Origin: Streptomyces aureus
GTDB taxonomy: Bacteria; Actinomycetota; Actinomycetes; Streptomycetales; Streptomycetaceae
Assembly (NCBI RefSeq): GCF_000725495.1
Contig: NZ_JNZD01000024.1
Span: 1 to 64,000 of the forward strand
DNA length: 64,000 nt
Direction: 5' to 3'
Positions 48,797-57,721 of the stretch are shown here, in pieces. The position numbers and the translations under genes are program-made. Below the pieces are notes generated by a model. That model had not been told where the DNA came from, made no database searches, and worked only from the letters and a program-made list of their open reading frames with translations. Position 1 is the stretch's first letter; every line of letters starts with the position of its first letter.

Positions 48797-50343
48797 CGCG
48801 TTACCTCTTTGTCCTTCGTCATCTGACGCATCAGCACTTCCTGGGTGGCCTCGGCCCGCGAGAACTCACCGGTCAGCCGTCCCGCGGCCATGGTGTAGAT
48901 GCGGTCGCACATGCCGAGCAGTTCGGGCAGCTCGGAGGAGATGAAGACGATCGCCTTGCCCTCGGCGGCCAGCTTGTCGATGACCGTGTAGATCTCGAAC
49001 TTGGCGCCCACGTCGATGCCGCGCGTCGGCTCGTCCAGGATCAGCACGTCGGGACCCGCGAAGATCCACTTGCTGAGGACGACCTTCTGCTGGTTGCCGC
49101 CGGACAGCTTGCCCACCGGCTCGAAGACCGTCGGCGCCTTGATGTTCATCGACGTGCGGTAGCCCTCGGCGACCTGCCGCTCCTCGTGCTCGTCGACGAT
49201 CCCGCGCCGGGCGACCTTGCCGAGCGCGGACAACGAGATGTTGCGGTTGATCGTGTCGATGAGGTTGAGGCCGTAGTGCTTGCGGTCCTCGGTGACGTAC
49301 GCGATGCCGTGGCCCACGGCCTCCGCGACGGACTTCGTCCGGATCTCCCTGCCGTCCTTGAGGACCGTGCCGGCGGCGTGCCGGCCGTAGGCCCGCCCGA
49401 ACACGCTCATCGCGAGTTCGGTGCGGCCGGCGCCCATCAGGCCGGCGATGCCGACGATCTCCCCGCGCCGCGCGTGGATCGACACGTCGTCGACGACCTT
49501 GCGCTGCTGGTCGATCGGGTGGTGCACGGTCCAGTCGCGGATCTCCAGCGCCGGAGCCGCCCCCTCCTCGGCGTGGTGCGGGGTGCGCTCGGGGAAGCGG
49601 TGTTCCAGGTCGCGGCCGACCATGCCGCTGATGATCCGGTCCTCGGTCGTCTCCGCCGCCTTCACATCGAGGGTCTCGATGGTCTGGCCGTCCCGCAGGA
49701 TCGTCACCGAGTCGGCGACCCGGCGGATCTCGTTGAGCTTGTGGGAGATGATGATCGAGGTGATGCCCTGCTTCTTCAGCTCCAGGATCAGGTCCAGGAG
49801 CTTCTCGCTGTCCTCGTCGTTCAGCGCCGCCGTCGGCTCGTCGAGGATCAGCAGCTTCACCTTCTTGGAGAGCGCCTTGGCGATCTCCACGAGCTGCTGC
49901 TTGCCCACGCCGATGTCGGCGACGCGGGTCTCGGGGTGGTCGTTCAGGCCCACCCGGCGCAGCAGTTCGGTGGCGTGACGCAGCGTCAGGTTCCAGTTGA
50001 TGAACCCGCGCTTGGCGTGCTCGTTGCCGAGGAAGATGTTCTCCGCGAGGGAGAGGTACGGCGACAGCGCCAGTTCCTGATGGATGATGACGATGCCGTG
50101 GTGCTCGCTCGCCCGGATGTCCTTGAAGCGGCAGACCTCTCCCTCGAAGAGGATCTCCCCCTCGTAACTGCCGTGGGGGTGGACGCCGGAGAGCACCTTC
50201 ATCAGGGTGGACTTGCCGGCGCCGTTCTCGCCGCAGATGGCGTGGACCTCGCCCTGCTGGACGGTCAGAGTGACGTCCGACAGCGCCTTGACGCCGGGAA
50301 AGGTCTTGACGATCGAGCGCATTTCCAGGACGGGTCCCGCCAT
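48793..50343 (-). CDS. Sugar ABC transporter ATPase, duplicated (XylG/GguA/MmsA type)
   Basis: 516 aa from the ATG at 50343 (GAAGG 7 nt upstream). Two NBDs in tandem. First: Walker [10 protein letters not shown], signature [11 protein letters not shown], Walker [12 protein letters not shown]. Second: signature [13 protein letters not shown], Walker [13 protein letters not shown], with the Walker A degenerate (GLMGAGRTE), as in all CUT2-class ATPases. It energises the permease and is located at the inner membrane face. It lies 32 bp downstream of the binding-protein gene. Confidence 0.93.
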   Translation of the reverse strand: MAGPVLEMRSIVKTFPGVKALSDVTLTVQQGEVHAICGENGAGKSTLMKVLSGVHPHGSYEGEILFEGEVCRFKDIRASEHHGIVIIHQELALSPYLSLAENIFLGNEHAKRGFINWNLTLRHATELLRRVGLNDHPETRVADIGVGKQQLVEIAKALSKKVKLLILDEPTAALNDEDSEKLLDLILELKKQGITSIIISHKLNEIRRVADSVTILRDGQTIETLDVKAAETTEDRIISGMVGRDLEHRFPERTPHHAEEGAAPALEIRDWTVHHPIDQQRKVVDDVSIHARRGEIVGIAGLMGAGRTELAMSVFGRAYGRHAAGTVLKDGREIRTKSVAEAVGHGIAYVTEDRKHYGLNLIDTINRNISLSALGKVARRGIVDEHEERQVAEGYRTSMNIKAPTVFEPVGKLSGGNQQKVVLSKWIFAGPDVLILDEPTRGIDVGAKFEIYTVIDKLAAEGKAIVFISSELPELLGMCDRIYTMAAGRLTGEFSRAEATQEVLMRQMTKDKEVTR

Positions 50344-50375
50344 GGTCGTGCCTTCCAATCCGTGGGGGTCGACGC

Positions 50376-51488
50376 TTACTTGAGCTGGTCCGCCGTGTAG
50401 TAGCCACCGTCGACCAGGACCGACTGGTAGTTGGACTTGTCGACGCTCACCGGCTGGAGCAGGTAGGCGGGGACGACCTTCGCGCCGTTGTCGTACGTCT
50501 TGGTGTCGTTGGTCTGCGGCTTCTTGCCCTTGAGGGCGTCGTCGACCATGGTCGAGGCGACCTTGGCGAGCTCACGGGTGTCCTTGTAGACGGTCTGCGT
50601 CTGCTCGCCCGCGATGATCGACTTCACCGACGCCAGCTCGGCGTCCTGGCCGGTGAGGATCGGCAGCGGCTTGCTCTTGGAGCCGTAGTCGTCCGACTTC
50701 AGGGCGGACAGGATGCCGATGGAGATGCCGTCGTACGGGGAGAGGACCGCGTCGACCCGCTTGCTGGAGTACGACTTGGTCAGGATGTCGTCCATGCGCT
50801 TCTGGGCGGTGGCGCCGTCCCAGCGCAGGGTGGTGACCTGGTTGAGCGCGGTCTGGCCGGACTGGACGACGAGCTGCTTCTTGTCGATGTAGGGCTGGAG
50901 CACCTTCATCGCGCCGCCGAAGAAGTACTTCGTGTTGTTGTCGTCGTTCGAGCCGGCGAAGAGCTCGAGGTTGAACGGGCCCTTCTTCGAGCCGTCCGCG
51001 AGACCGAGCTTCTGCAGGATGTAGTTGCCCTGGAGCTCGCCGACCTTGGAGTTGTCGAAGGACGCGTAGTAGTCGACGTTCTTCGTGCCGAGGATCAGAC
51101 GGTCGTAGGCGATGACCGGGATGTGGGCGTCGGCGGCCTGCTGGAGCACGTTGTTCAGGGACTTGTTGTCGATGGCCGCCACGATCAGCGCCTTGACGTT
51201 CTGCGTGATCAGGTTCTCGATCTGCGAGACCTGCTGGTCCGGGTCGTCCTCGCCGTAGACCAGCTTGGTCTTGTAGCCCTTGGCCTGAAGGTTCTTGACG
51301 ACGTTGTTGCCGTCGGCGATCCAGCGCTCGGAGGACTTGGTCGGCATCGCGATACCGATGGTCCCGCCCTTGCTGCTGCCCTTGTCCTCCTTGCTGCCGC
51401 CTTCACCGCTCTGACCGCAGGCGGTGAGGGCGAGGGCGAGGGACGCGGCTCCGGCTATGGCGGTGAGGGCGGCTCTGCGGTTACGCAT
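50376..51488 (-). CDS. Sugar-binding lipoprotein (ChvE/XylF type)
   Basis: 370 aa from the ATG at 51488 (AAGGA 8 nt upstream; two further ATGs upstream are too close). Lipobox LALTACGQ, so the mature protein is anchored by Cys26 or so. The periplasmic-binding-protein type I fold: [58 protein letters not shown] and [26 protein letters not shown], closest to ChvE/XylF that bind L-arabinose, D-galactose, D-xylose or D-glucose. It is the first gene of the ABC operon. Confidence 0.92.
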   Translation of the reverse strand: MRNRRAALTAIAGAASLALALTACGQSGEGGSKEDKGSSKGGTIGIAMPTKSSERWIADGNNVVKNLQAKGYKTKLVYGEDDPDQQVSQIENLITQNVKALIVAAIDNKSLNNVLQQAADAHIPVIAYDRLILGTKNVDYYASFDNSKVGELQGNYILQKLGLADGSKKGPFNLELFAGSNDDNNTKYFFGGAMKVLQPYIDKKQLVVQSGQTALNQVTTLRWDGATAQKRMDDILTKSYSSKRVDAVLSPYDGISIGILSALKSDDYGSKSKPLPILTGQDAELASVKSIIAGEQTQTVYKDTRELAKVASTMVDDALKGKKPQTNDTKTYDNGAKVVPAYLLQPVSVDKSNYQSVLVDGGYYTADQLK

Positions 51489-51628
51489 GATCATCATCCT
51501 TGATGTCTGGGACCGGGTTCGGTCTCGCGGAACTCGAAGCTCCGGGAGCTCTGAGAGAAGAAGGCCGAGAAGGTGTGTTGGATTGTGCGCGACTGTGTCT
51601 GCTTGTGTGAAGGGGGTTTGTGCGAACG
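51489..51628 (-). promoter_or_regulatory. Promoter region of the sugar ABC operon
   Basis: 140 bp, less GC-rich than its surroundings (T/G-rich: ttgtgtgaagggggtttgtgcgaacgttatg). Two direct copies of GTTCG (minus strand) are 20 bp apart. I do not find the IclR palindrome here, so import may be under separate control. Confidence 0.45.
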
Positions 51629-52597
51629 TTATGAGGGAGTGTCGAACCGGGAGAGCGCGCCCGGCAGACGGGAGCCGAGCGGGGCCATGTCGTCCCCGGC
51701 TCCGTGCCGTGTCAGCAGGTCAAGGGCGAGCCGGCCGCGCCGCACCCGCTCCCGGGCGGTGCTCAGGGTCAGCTCCCGCAGATGGTGTCCGTAGGGGTAG
51801 AGGCCGGGGGCCTTGGACAGCCCGAACTTCAGATACAGCGGTGCGCCGCGGCGGATCAGCTCGGCGACCTCGTACATCCGGACATAACCGCCGAGATCGT
51901 CGGGGGCCTCGATGTACATGTCCATGGGGGCGGCGGAGACCCGCCGGATCTCGGTGAGGTGATCGAGCGTCAGATCGCTCGGCACGTTCAGCGAGTCGGC
52001 GCCGAGCATCTCGTACACGGCGTACGAGGCCGGGTTGACCGGACCGATCAGCGCCGAGACCTTGAACGTCGTGTCCGCCGGGATGATCCCGGCGGCCCGC
52101 GCCCGGTGCAGCGTCCACAGCACGCCCTCGTCGGCGACGAGGAGGCACTGGACGCCCAGCTCCGTCGCCCGGACCGCGTCCTCGACACAGCCGGCCACCG
52201 CGTCGTGGCCGCGGGCACGCAGCCCCGCGCCGCGCGAGTCGGTGCGGGTCGAGGCGCCGATGTCCCAGCTGCCGCGCGGGCCGGTGAACAGGCAGAGTTC
52301 GATGTCCCGTTCCCGGGTGGCCTCGACCATCTCGGTGATCTCGGCGTCGGTCAGCATCCAGACACCGCTGCCCTGGCTGATCCGGTGGATCGGCACATCG
52401 AGCCGCGAGGCCTCCTTGAGGACCGCGGCGAGCGCCTCGGGACCCTCCACGGAGGGAACCTCGGTGCGCCAGCGACCGCCTCCGGGGAAGGTGTGCGGCG
52501 AGGCGTCGTCGGGGGAGAGGGCGGGCGCGGCCAGGCCGAGCGCGGCCAGGGCCGGCTCACCGGGTCGACGGGGCGCCGTGGGAGAGGCGTCGGTCAC
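51629..52597 (-). CDS. U32-like TIM-barrel protein
   Basis: 322 aa from the GTG at 52597 (GAAGGA 7 nt upstream; an ATG at 52630 is possible but lies on the operator). It reads like a peptidase-U32/collagenase-like TIM barrel ([73 protein letters not shown]). U32 proteins are mostly radical-assisted hydroxylases or unknown, and this one may be a sugar-acid aldolase-like enzyme instead. A TGTTCGATATTTCG palindrome variant is 15 nt upstream, which places it in the IclR regulon. It is isolated from the dehydrogenase gene by a strong terminator. Confidence 0.75.
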   Translation of the reverse strand: MTDASPTAPRRPGEPALAALGLAAPALSPDDASPHTFPGGGRWRTEVPSVEGPEALAAVLKEASRLDVPIHRISQGSGVWMLTDAEITEMVEATRERDIELCLFTGPRGSWDIGASTRTDSRGAGLRARGHDAVAGCVEDAVRATELGVQCLLVADEGVLWTLHRARAAGIIPADTTFKVSALIGPVNPASYAVYEMLGADSLNVPSDLTLDHLTEIRRVSAAPMDMYIEAPDDLGGYVRMYEVAELIRRGAPLYLKFGLSKAPGLYPYGHHLRELTLSTARERVRRGRLALDLLTRHGAGDDMAPLGSRLPGALSRFDTPS

Positions 52598-52611
52598 AAG
52601 CTGTCCTTCAT

Positions 52612-52625
52612 TGTTCGATATTTCG
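52612..52625. promoter_or_regulatory. IclR operator variant before the U32-like gene
   Basis: TGTTCGATATTTCG differs from the dehydratase site by one base; over the full 18-bp window 15 positions match the ideal palindrome. Confidence 0.6.
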
Positions 52626-52660
52626 GGCATGGTTCGCGACGGTGGGCGCGAGGGCCTGGT

Positions 52661-52703
52661 GCACGCCGGTACGGGGCCGTCAGGAAACCCCGTACCGGCG
52701 TGC
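52661..52703 (-). terminator. Terminator of the dehydratase-dehydrogenase operon
   Basis: Perfect 16-bp stem (gcacgccggtacgggg with ccccgtaccggcgtgc), 11-nt loop, 12 nt after the dehydrogenase stop. It separates that operon from the U32-like gene. Confidence 0.85.
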
Positions 52704-52714
52704 GGCTGGAGGGG

Positions 52715-53719
52715 TCAGGGCTTCAGCAGGACCTTGCCGACCTTCGGATCGCCGGAACCCACCAGCTCGATGGCCTCGGGGAACGCGGAGAGCGGCAGTT
52801 CGTGCGTCACCAGCGGCGACGGGTCCAGCAGACCCGCTCCGAAGACCCGCACGGTGTGCGCCCAGGCGTCCGGCGGTGCTCCGAACACGGTGTGCACCTC
52901 CAGCTGCCGTACGACGAGATCGGTCGGGTCCAGGCCCTCGGCGCCCGGCGCCGGGATCCCGGTGAGGACCAGGCGTCCGCCGCGCCGCAGCAGGGAGGCG
53001 GCGGTGCGCGCGGCGGACGCGGACCCGGCGGTCTCGACGACGACGTCGAAGTCGCCCGGGAGCTCCTGGTCCCTCGTGCGGAAGTCGGTGGCGCCGAAGT
53101 CCTTCGACAGGGCCTCGCGGTCCGGACGGGTGCCCACCACGAGCAGTTCGGCCGGCGACCCCGCCTTCAGGAACTGCACGGCGAACATCCCGAGCGTCCC
53201 GGTGCCCACCACGGCCACCCGCTCGCCTGGCCGGGCGTTCGCCTTGAGCGCGGCGGCCGCGATGCAGGCGGCCGGCTCCAGCAGGGCCGCGGCCGTCAGA
53301 TCGGCGTCCTCGGGCAGGACGTGGAGCAGCCGGGCCGGCAGCGTCAGCGTGGCGGCCATCGCCCCGGGGACGGTGAAACCCGTCTCCTCGTACCCGGCCG
53401 TGCACAACGTTGTCTCGCCCGCGTGGCAACGGTCGCAGACCTGGCAGTTGCGGAAGCCCTCGCCGACCACCTTGCGGCCGACGAGCGCCGCGGGGACGCC
53501 GGCGCCGACCTCCTCGACGGTCCCGGACCACTCGTGGCCCGGCGTCAGCGGGTAGCGGACGTACCCCTCGGGCCGGTTGCCCTGGTAGACCTCGCGGTCG
53601 CTGCCGCAGATGCCCACCGCGTGCACCCGTACGAGCGCCTCGCCCGCCGCCGGGCGGACCGGCTCGTGCGGGACCAGCCGGTGCTCGCCCGGACCCTCGA
53701 CGACGACCGCGGTGCTCAC
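52715..53719 (-). CDS. Zinc-dependent alcohol/polyol dehydrogenase-like protein
   Basis: 334 aa; GTG at 53719 overlaps the dehydratase stop by GTGA. MDR zinc dehydrogenase: catalytic zinc ligands in GICGSDREVYQGN and TPGHEWSGTVEEVG, structural zinc Cys cluster CQVCDRCHAGETTLC, and NAD-binding VAVVGTGTLGMFAVQ. It probably oxidises a sugar, sugar alcohol or 2-keto-3-deoxy aldonate in the pathway served by the adjacent dehydratase. The substrate is not readable from the sequence. Confidence 0.88.
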   Translation of the reverse strand: MSTAVVVEGPGEHRLVPHEPVRPAAGEALVRVHAVGICGSDREVYQGNRPEGYVRYPLTPGHEWSGTVEEVGAGVPAALVGRKVVGEGFRNCQVCDRCHAGETTLCTAGYEETGFTVPGAMAATLTLPARLLHVLPEDADLTAAALLEPAACIAAAALKANARPGERVAVVGTGTLGMFAVQFLKAGSPAELLVVGTRPDREALSKDFGATDFRTRDQELPGDFDVVVETAGSASAARTAASLLRRGGRLVLTGIPAPGAEGLDPTDLVVRQLEVHTVFGAPPDAWAHTVRVFGAGLLDPSPLVTHELPLSAFPEAIELVGSGDPKVGKVLLKP

Positions 53720-54873
53720 TGCGTCCCCTTGGGCTTGCGCTGCTCCCAGCCGTCGGCCCACAGGTCGAAGCGGGCCTGCTGCTGCGGGAACTCCGCCGCC
53801 GCGTCGACGTCCAGCTCGACGCCGAGGCCCGGCTCGTGGGACAGCTCGAAGTAGCCGTCCACGACCTGCGGGGCGCCCTTGACGACCTTCTTGATCTCCG
53901 CGTCGGCGAAGTCGTTGAAGTGCTCGAGGATCTTGAAGTTCGGCGCGGTGAAGCCGACCTGGAGGGAGGCCGCGGTCAGGACCGGGCCGCCGACGTTGTG
54001 CGGCGCCACCAGCATGTAGTGGGTCTCGGCGGTCGCGGCCAGCTTGCGGGTCTCCCAGATGCCGCCGATGTGGCCGACGTCGGGCTGGATGATGTCGACC
54101 GACTGGCTCTCGAAGAGCTCGCGGAACTCGATGCGGTCGTGGATCCGCTCGCCGGTGGCGACCGGCATGTCCACCTTGGCGGCGACCTTCTCCAGTGCCT
54201 TGAGGTTCTCCGGCGGTACCGGCTCCTCCAGCCACGCGGGCTTGAAGGGCGCGAGCTCCCGGGCGAGGCGGACGGCGGTGGACGGCGAGAAGCGGCCGTG
54301 CATCTCCAGCATCAGCTCGGTCTCGGGCCCGATCGCGTCGCGGACCGCCTCGATGAGCGACACCGAGTACAGCGTGGCCTCGTGGTCGAGCTCGAAGTGC
54401 CCGGTGCCGAAGGGGTCGATCTTCAGGGCCCTGTAGCCCCGCGCGACGACCTCCTGGGCGGCCTTGTGATAGGCCTCCGGGGTCCGCTCGGTGGTGTACC
54501 ACCCGTTGGCGTAGGCCTTGACCCTGTCGGTGACCTTGCCGCCGAGGAGCTGCCAGACCGGCACCCCGAGCGCCTTGCCCTTGATGTCCCAGCAGGCCAT
54601 CTCGATCACCGCGATGCCGGACATCACGATCTCGCCGGCGCGCCCGTAGTCGCCGTACTTCATCCGGCGGACCAGGTCCTCGACCGCGAACGGGTCGGAG
54701 CCGAGAATATGGTTGGCCTGCGCCTCGTGCAGATAGCCGATCAGCGCGTCGGTGTGGCCCAGCATGCGGGTTTCGCCGACCCCGGTGATCCCCTCGTCGG
54801 TGTGCACCTGGACGTAGGTCAGGTTCCGCCAGGGTGTCCCGACCACGTGTGTGGTGATTCCCGTGATGCGCAC
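53716..54873 (-). CDS. Enolase-superfamily sugar-acid dehydratase
   Basis: 385 aa from the GTG at 54873; the longer frame to 54918 would begin inside the operator. MR/MLE family: an N-terminal capping domain (GITTHVVGTPWRNLTYVQVHTDEG), then the barrel with ALKIDPFG (catalytic Lys region), ELMLEMHGRFS, WLEEPVPPEN and GERIHDRIEF (metal Asp/Glu), IIQPDVGHIGGI and the His of VAPHNVGGPV. This is the D-galactonate/L-arabonate-type acid-sugar dehydratase class, making 2-keto-3-deoxy aldonates. First gene of a two-gene operon with a strong promoter and IclR-type operators at the start site. Confidence 0.88.
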   Translation of the reverse strand: MRITGITTHVVGTPWRNLTYVQVHTDEGITGVGETRMLGHTDALIGYLHEAQANHILGSDPFAVEDLVRRMKYGDYGRAGEIVMSGIAVIEMACWDIKGKALGVPVWQLLGGKVTDRVKAYANGWYTTERTPEAYHKAAQEVVARGYRALKIDPFGTGHFELDHEATLYSVSLIEAVRDAIGPETELMLEMHGRFSPSTAVRLARELAPFKPAWLEEPVPPENLKALEKVAAKVDMPVATGERIHDRIEFRELFESQSVDIIQPDVGHIGGIWETRKLAATAETHYMLVAPHNVGGPVLTAASLQVGFTAPNFKILEHFNDFADAEIKKVVKGAPQVVDGYFELSHEPGLGVELDVDAAAEFPQQQARFDLWADGWEQRKPKGTQ

Positions 54874-54900
54874 GGCAGATGCCCCCTGTGCTTTCAGCTC

Positions 54901-54930
54901 TGTTCGAAATTTCGTCACACGTTCGAAATG
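54901..54930. promoter_or_regulatory. IclR operators before the dehydratase operon
   Basis: TGTTCGAAATTTCG (54901-54914) matches the left 14 bases of the palindrome; a second half-site GTTCGAAAT follows at 54920-54928. They overlap the predicted start site, positioned to block transcription. Confidence 0.7.
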
Positions 54931-54938
54931 CTGGCGTG

Positions 54939-54968
54939 ACAGTAAGGACGCGCCCCGGGGGGTGTCAA
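54939..54968 (-). promoter_or_regulatory. Promoter of the dehydratase operon
   Basis: Minus strand: -35 TTGACA (54968-54963), 18-bp spacer, -10 TACTGT (54944-54939). Start site expected near 54932. Confidence 0.65.
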
Positions 54969-55089
54969 TGGGTCGCGCACATAACGGTTTCGGCGCGATG
55001 CGCGCAGGATGGCGGGGAATGTTCGAGGGTGACGGGTTCCGACGGGCCGGAATCCTGGATTCCGCACAACATCTTCACAACTGCGCCTA

Positions 55090-55117
55090 GGAACGTTACC
55101 GGCGGTGACCCTAGTCT
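55090..55117 (+). promoter_or_regulatory. Possible promoter of the SCO2400-family gene
   Basis: GGAAC (55090-55094), 17 nt, then TAGTCT (55112-55117), 9 nt before the ATG, with no ribosome binding site. The GGAAC element would suit an ECF sigma factor; the TAGTCT would suit a vegetative -10. Confidence 0.35.
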
Positions 55118-55126
55118 TCCCGCGTC

Positions 55127-55885
55127 ATGGACTACTGCCACGTGTGCCGCAGGCACCTCAACGGCGCGCTCGCCTGTCCCGGGTGCGGCACCCCGGTCGA
55201 CGAACTCGGCGCGGACGCCGAGGGGACCGTTGCGCGCCCGTGGGCGGGTGACGACACCGACGCGCGCCACGGCGCGGACGGTGACGTCGAGTGGCGCTCC
55301 CGCCGGGCCGCGCGCCGGGGTGGCGGACGGGCCCCGGACGCCGGGCCCGAAGGGCGGGACGAGTCCGGGGGCCGGGAGGCTCCGGGCGGTGTCAGCCGCC
55401 GCGACCGCAAGGCCGCCGCGCACCGCCGCAAGCGCCGCCGCACCCTGTACATAGCCGTCGGCTTCGTCCTGGCCGCCGGCGGACTGAGCCTCGCCGAACT
55501 CGGCGTCGACGCGCCCGGCCTCGGTCCGGGTCCCGCGGCCGCCCAGTCGCCCGACGGCTCGGCCTCTCCCGCGGCCTCCCTGCTCAAGAAGGGCTCCGCC
55601 ACCGCGTCCCCCTCGGCCCGCCGCACGTCCTCCCCCTCGGCGCCGGCCTCCGGATCGGCCTCCGCGTCCCGCTCTGCGGCGCCCACGGCGACGGGCAAGA
55701 GTGCCGGGAGCGGCGACTCCGCGACCGCCGGCACCCTCCCCGCCCGCACCGCCTCAGCCCCCGCGACCGCCTCCCAGGCGCCCCGGACCTCGGCCCCCGC
55801 CACGACGGCCCCGACGGCGTCGGTACCCGCGCCGGCCCCGTCGCCCTCGAAGAGCTGCGACAAGTTCCTGTGGTGGTGCACGTAG
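55127..55885 (+). CDS. SCO2400-family zinc-ribbon membrane protein
   Basis: 252 aa. An N-terminal zinc ribbon CHVCRRHLNGALACPGCG (Cys4/7/17/20), a basic, Arg-rich stretch, one transmembrane helix (about residues 107-122, LYIAVGFVLAAGGLSL), then a 120-residue Ser/Ala/Pro/Thr tail ending in the short conserved motif SCDKFLWWCT. The zinc ribbon would be cytoplasmic and the tail outside. This layout and terminal motif match what I remember as the SCO2400 family of streptomycetes, whose function is unknown. Monocistronic; no ribosome binding site, so perhaps leaderless. Confidence 0.8.
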   Translation: MDYCHVCRRHLNGALACPGCGTPVDELGADAEGTVARPWAGDDTDARHGADGDVEWRSRRAARRGGGRAPDAGPEGRDESGGREAPGGVSRRDRKAAAHRRKRRRTLYIAVGFVLAAGGLSLAELGVDAPGLGPGPAAAQSPDGSASPAASLLKKGSATASPSARRTSSPSAPASGSASASRSAAPTATGKSAGSGDSATAGTLPARTASAPATASQAPRTSAPATTAPTASVPAPAPSPSKSCDKFLWWCT

Positions 55886-55889
55886 GCGC

Positions 55890-55909
55890 GTCGCCCCCTG
55901 CGGGGTGAC
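55890..55909. terminator. Hairpin between convergent genes
   Basis: gtcgcccc-ctgc-ggggtgac, 8-bp stem with one G-T pair, directly after the SCO2400-family stop. Confidence 0.55.
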
Positions 55910-55986
55910 CGTCATTTCCGGGGCGTCCCGGGCGATTCCACCCTCCCGGAGGCGGGGAAGTGCGCCCCGTGGAAGTCCCCGAGCCC

Positions 55987-56436
55987 TCAGTCGCCGTCCG
56001 GCTCCTCGCCCAGCATGCGGCGCAGCAGATCGCGCAGGGCCAGCCGCTCCCGGTCCGAGAGCTCCGCCAGGGGTTCGCGGGCGAAGTCGAGCGAGTCGCG
56101 CAGCCCTCCGGCGATCCTGCGGCCCTCGGGTGTCGCCGCCGCCAGTTTCACCCGGCGATCCGCGGGGTCGGGGCGGCGCTCCACGAGCCCCCGCGTCTCC
56201 AGCCGGTCCACGATCCCCGTGACGTTGGACGGCTCGCACTTCAGCTTCTGCGCCAGCCGGCGCATCGGCAGCGGCTCCAGCGAGAGCAGGCTCAGCAGCC
56301 GTGCCTGGGCCCCCGTGAGGGCGTGCGCGGCGGCCGCTTCCTCGTACTCGTCGTGATACCGGGCCACGACCGTGCCGATCAGCTCGACGACCTCGATGCT
56401 CAGGGGGTCCATCCGGGGGCTCTTGTGGGTGGCCAT
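55987..56436 (-). CDS. MarR-family transcriptional regulator
   Basis: 149 aa. Winged HTH: LTGAQARLLSLLSLEPLPMR, LAQKLKCEPSNVTGIVDRLE, LVERRPDPADRRVKLAAATPEG. The dimerisation helices at both ends are present. It is divergent from an NADP-dependent oxidoreductase gene with 112 bp between, containing an AT-rich TTACTTGACATCATTAAAT stretch typical of MarR operators. It probably represses both genes and is released by a reactive electrophile or phenolic. Confidence 0.9.
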   Translation of the reverse strand: MATHKSPRMDPLSIEVVELIGTVVARYHDEYEEAAAAHALTGAQARLLSLLSLEPLPMRRLAQKLKCEPSNVTGIVDRLETRGLVERRPDPADRRVKLAAATPEGRRIAGGLRDSLDFAREPLAELSDRERLALRDLLRRMLGEEPDGD

Positions 56437-56454
56437 GCCCCTGATCCTAGCGTG

Positions 56455-56477
56455 TTACTTGACATCATTAAATATTC
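56455..56477. promoter_or_regulatory. Putative MarR operator / oxidoreductase promoter
   Basis: ttacttgacatcattaaat is by far the most AT-rich patch of the area. It includes a consensus -35 TTGACA (56459-56464) and the partial inverted repeat CTTGACATCA. It lies 19 bp from the marR start and 72 bp from the oxidoreductase start. Confidence 0.55.
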
Positions 56478-56548
56478 AGGAGCATGGTTGTTTGAGGTTC
56501 TGAAGTAATTGGAGCCGCTCGCCGGTCACCGTTGAAAGGCACACCCTC

Positions 56549-57571
56549 ATGTCCGAGACCCCCCAGCTTCCCTCCACCGGCCGTGAATGGCACCTGGTCA
56601 GCCGCCCGGTCGGCTGGCCCCAGCCCTCCGACTTCGCCCTGGTCGAGGCCGAGGTCCGGCAGCCGGGTCCGGGCGAGGTGCTCGTACGGAACGCCTACGT
56701 ATCGGTCGATCCGTACATGCGGGGCCGTATGAGCGCGGCCAAGTCCTACGTCGCCCCCTTCGAGCTCGGCGAGACCATGCAGGGCGGCGCGGTCGGCGAG
56801 GTCCTCGTCTCGAACGCCGAGGGCATCGAGCCCGGCGACTTCGTGCTGCACTTCCTCGGCTGGCGCGAGTACGCCGTCGTGGACGCCAAGCAGGCCGTCA
56901 AGGTCGACCCGGAGGCCGCGCCGCTGTCGACGTACCTCGGGGTCCTCGGCATGACCGGCCTCACCGCGTACGCCGGGCTCCTGCGCACGGCCTCCTTCAA
57001 GGAGGGCGACTCGGTCTTCGTCTCCGGCGCGGCCGGCGCGGTGGGCAGCCAGGTGGGCCAGATCGCCCGGCTCAAGGGTGCCTCGCGCGTCATCGGCTCC
57101 GCCGGGTCCGACGAGAAGGTCAAGCTGCTCGTCGAGGAGTACGGCTTCGACGCGGCCTTCAACTACAAGAACGGCCCGGTCGCCCAGCAGCTGCGCGAGG
57201 CCGCCCCGGACGGCGTCGACGTCTACTTCGACAACGTGGGCGGCGACCACCTGGAGGCGGCCATCGGCCAGCTGAACCGGGACGGCCGCATCGCGATCTG
57301 CGGAATGATCTCCGTCTACAACAACACCGAGGCCGCCCCCGGCCCGAGGAACCTGGCCCGGCTGATCCAGACCCGCGGCCGCATCCAGGGCCTCCTGGTC
57401 GGCGACCACTACGACCTCCAGCCGGAGTTCGTGCGCGAGGTCGGCGGCTGGATCCGCTCCGGCGAGCTGAAGTACACCGAGACGGTCGTCGAGGGCATCG
57501 AGAACAACCTGGAGGCCTTCTTCGGCGTCCTGCGCGGCGACAACATCGGAAAGATGATCGTCAAGCTCTGA
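56549..57571 (+). CDS. NADP-dependent MDR oxidoreductase (zinc-less)
   Basis: 340 aa. Leukotriene-B4-dehydrogenase/curcumin-reductase class: an N-terminal GroES-like domain (VRNAYVSVDPYMRGRM, FELGETMQGGAVGEV) without zinc ligands, the AGLLRTASFKEGD and VFVSGAAGAVGSQVGQIARL NADPH motif, VDVYFDNVGG and a C-terminal FFGVLRGDNIGKMIVKL. It reduces alkenal/quinone double bonds. Controlled by the divergent MarR (inference). A 41-nt terminator hairpin follows at 57649. Confidence 0.92.
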   Translation: MSETPQLPSTGREWHLVSRPVGWPQPSDFALVEAEVRQPGPGEVLVRNAYVSVDPYMRGRMSAAKSYVAPFELGETMQGGAVGEVLVSNAEGIEPGDFVLHFLGWREYAVVDAKQAVKVDPEAAPLSTYLGVLGMTGLTAYAGLLRTASFKEGDSVFVSGAAGAVGSQVGQIARLKGASRVIGSAGSDEKVKLLVEEYGFDAAFNYKNGPVAQQLREAAPDGVDVYFDNVGGDHLEAAIGQLNRDGRIAICGMISVYNNTEAAPGPRNLARLIQTRGRIQGLLVGDHYDLQPEFVREVGGWIRSGELKYTETVVEGIENNLEAFFGVLRGDNIGKMIVKL

Positions 57572-57648
57572 CCGGGTCCGGGAGGCCGGCGCCGGTCCGG
57601 CGCGCCTCCCGCCGCACACCCGCGGAGACCGCCGCCCGCCGGCACACC

Positions 57649-57689
57649 ACGGAGGCGCCTCCCCCGATGTCGGGGAAGGCCGCCTCCGT
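57649..57689 (+). terminator. Terminator of the oxidoreductase gene
   Basis: acggaggcg ... cgcctccgt outer stem (9 bp) with an inner ccccga/tcgggg stem; 77 nt after the stop and before the EI24 gene promoter. Confidence 0.7.
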
Positions 57690-57721
57690 CTCCTGTCTCG
57701 TGGTCCGGCACGGCGCCCGGA

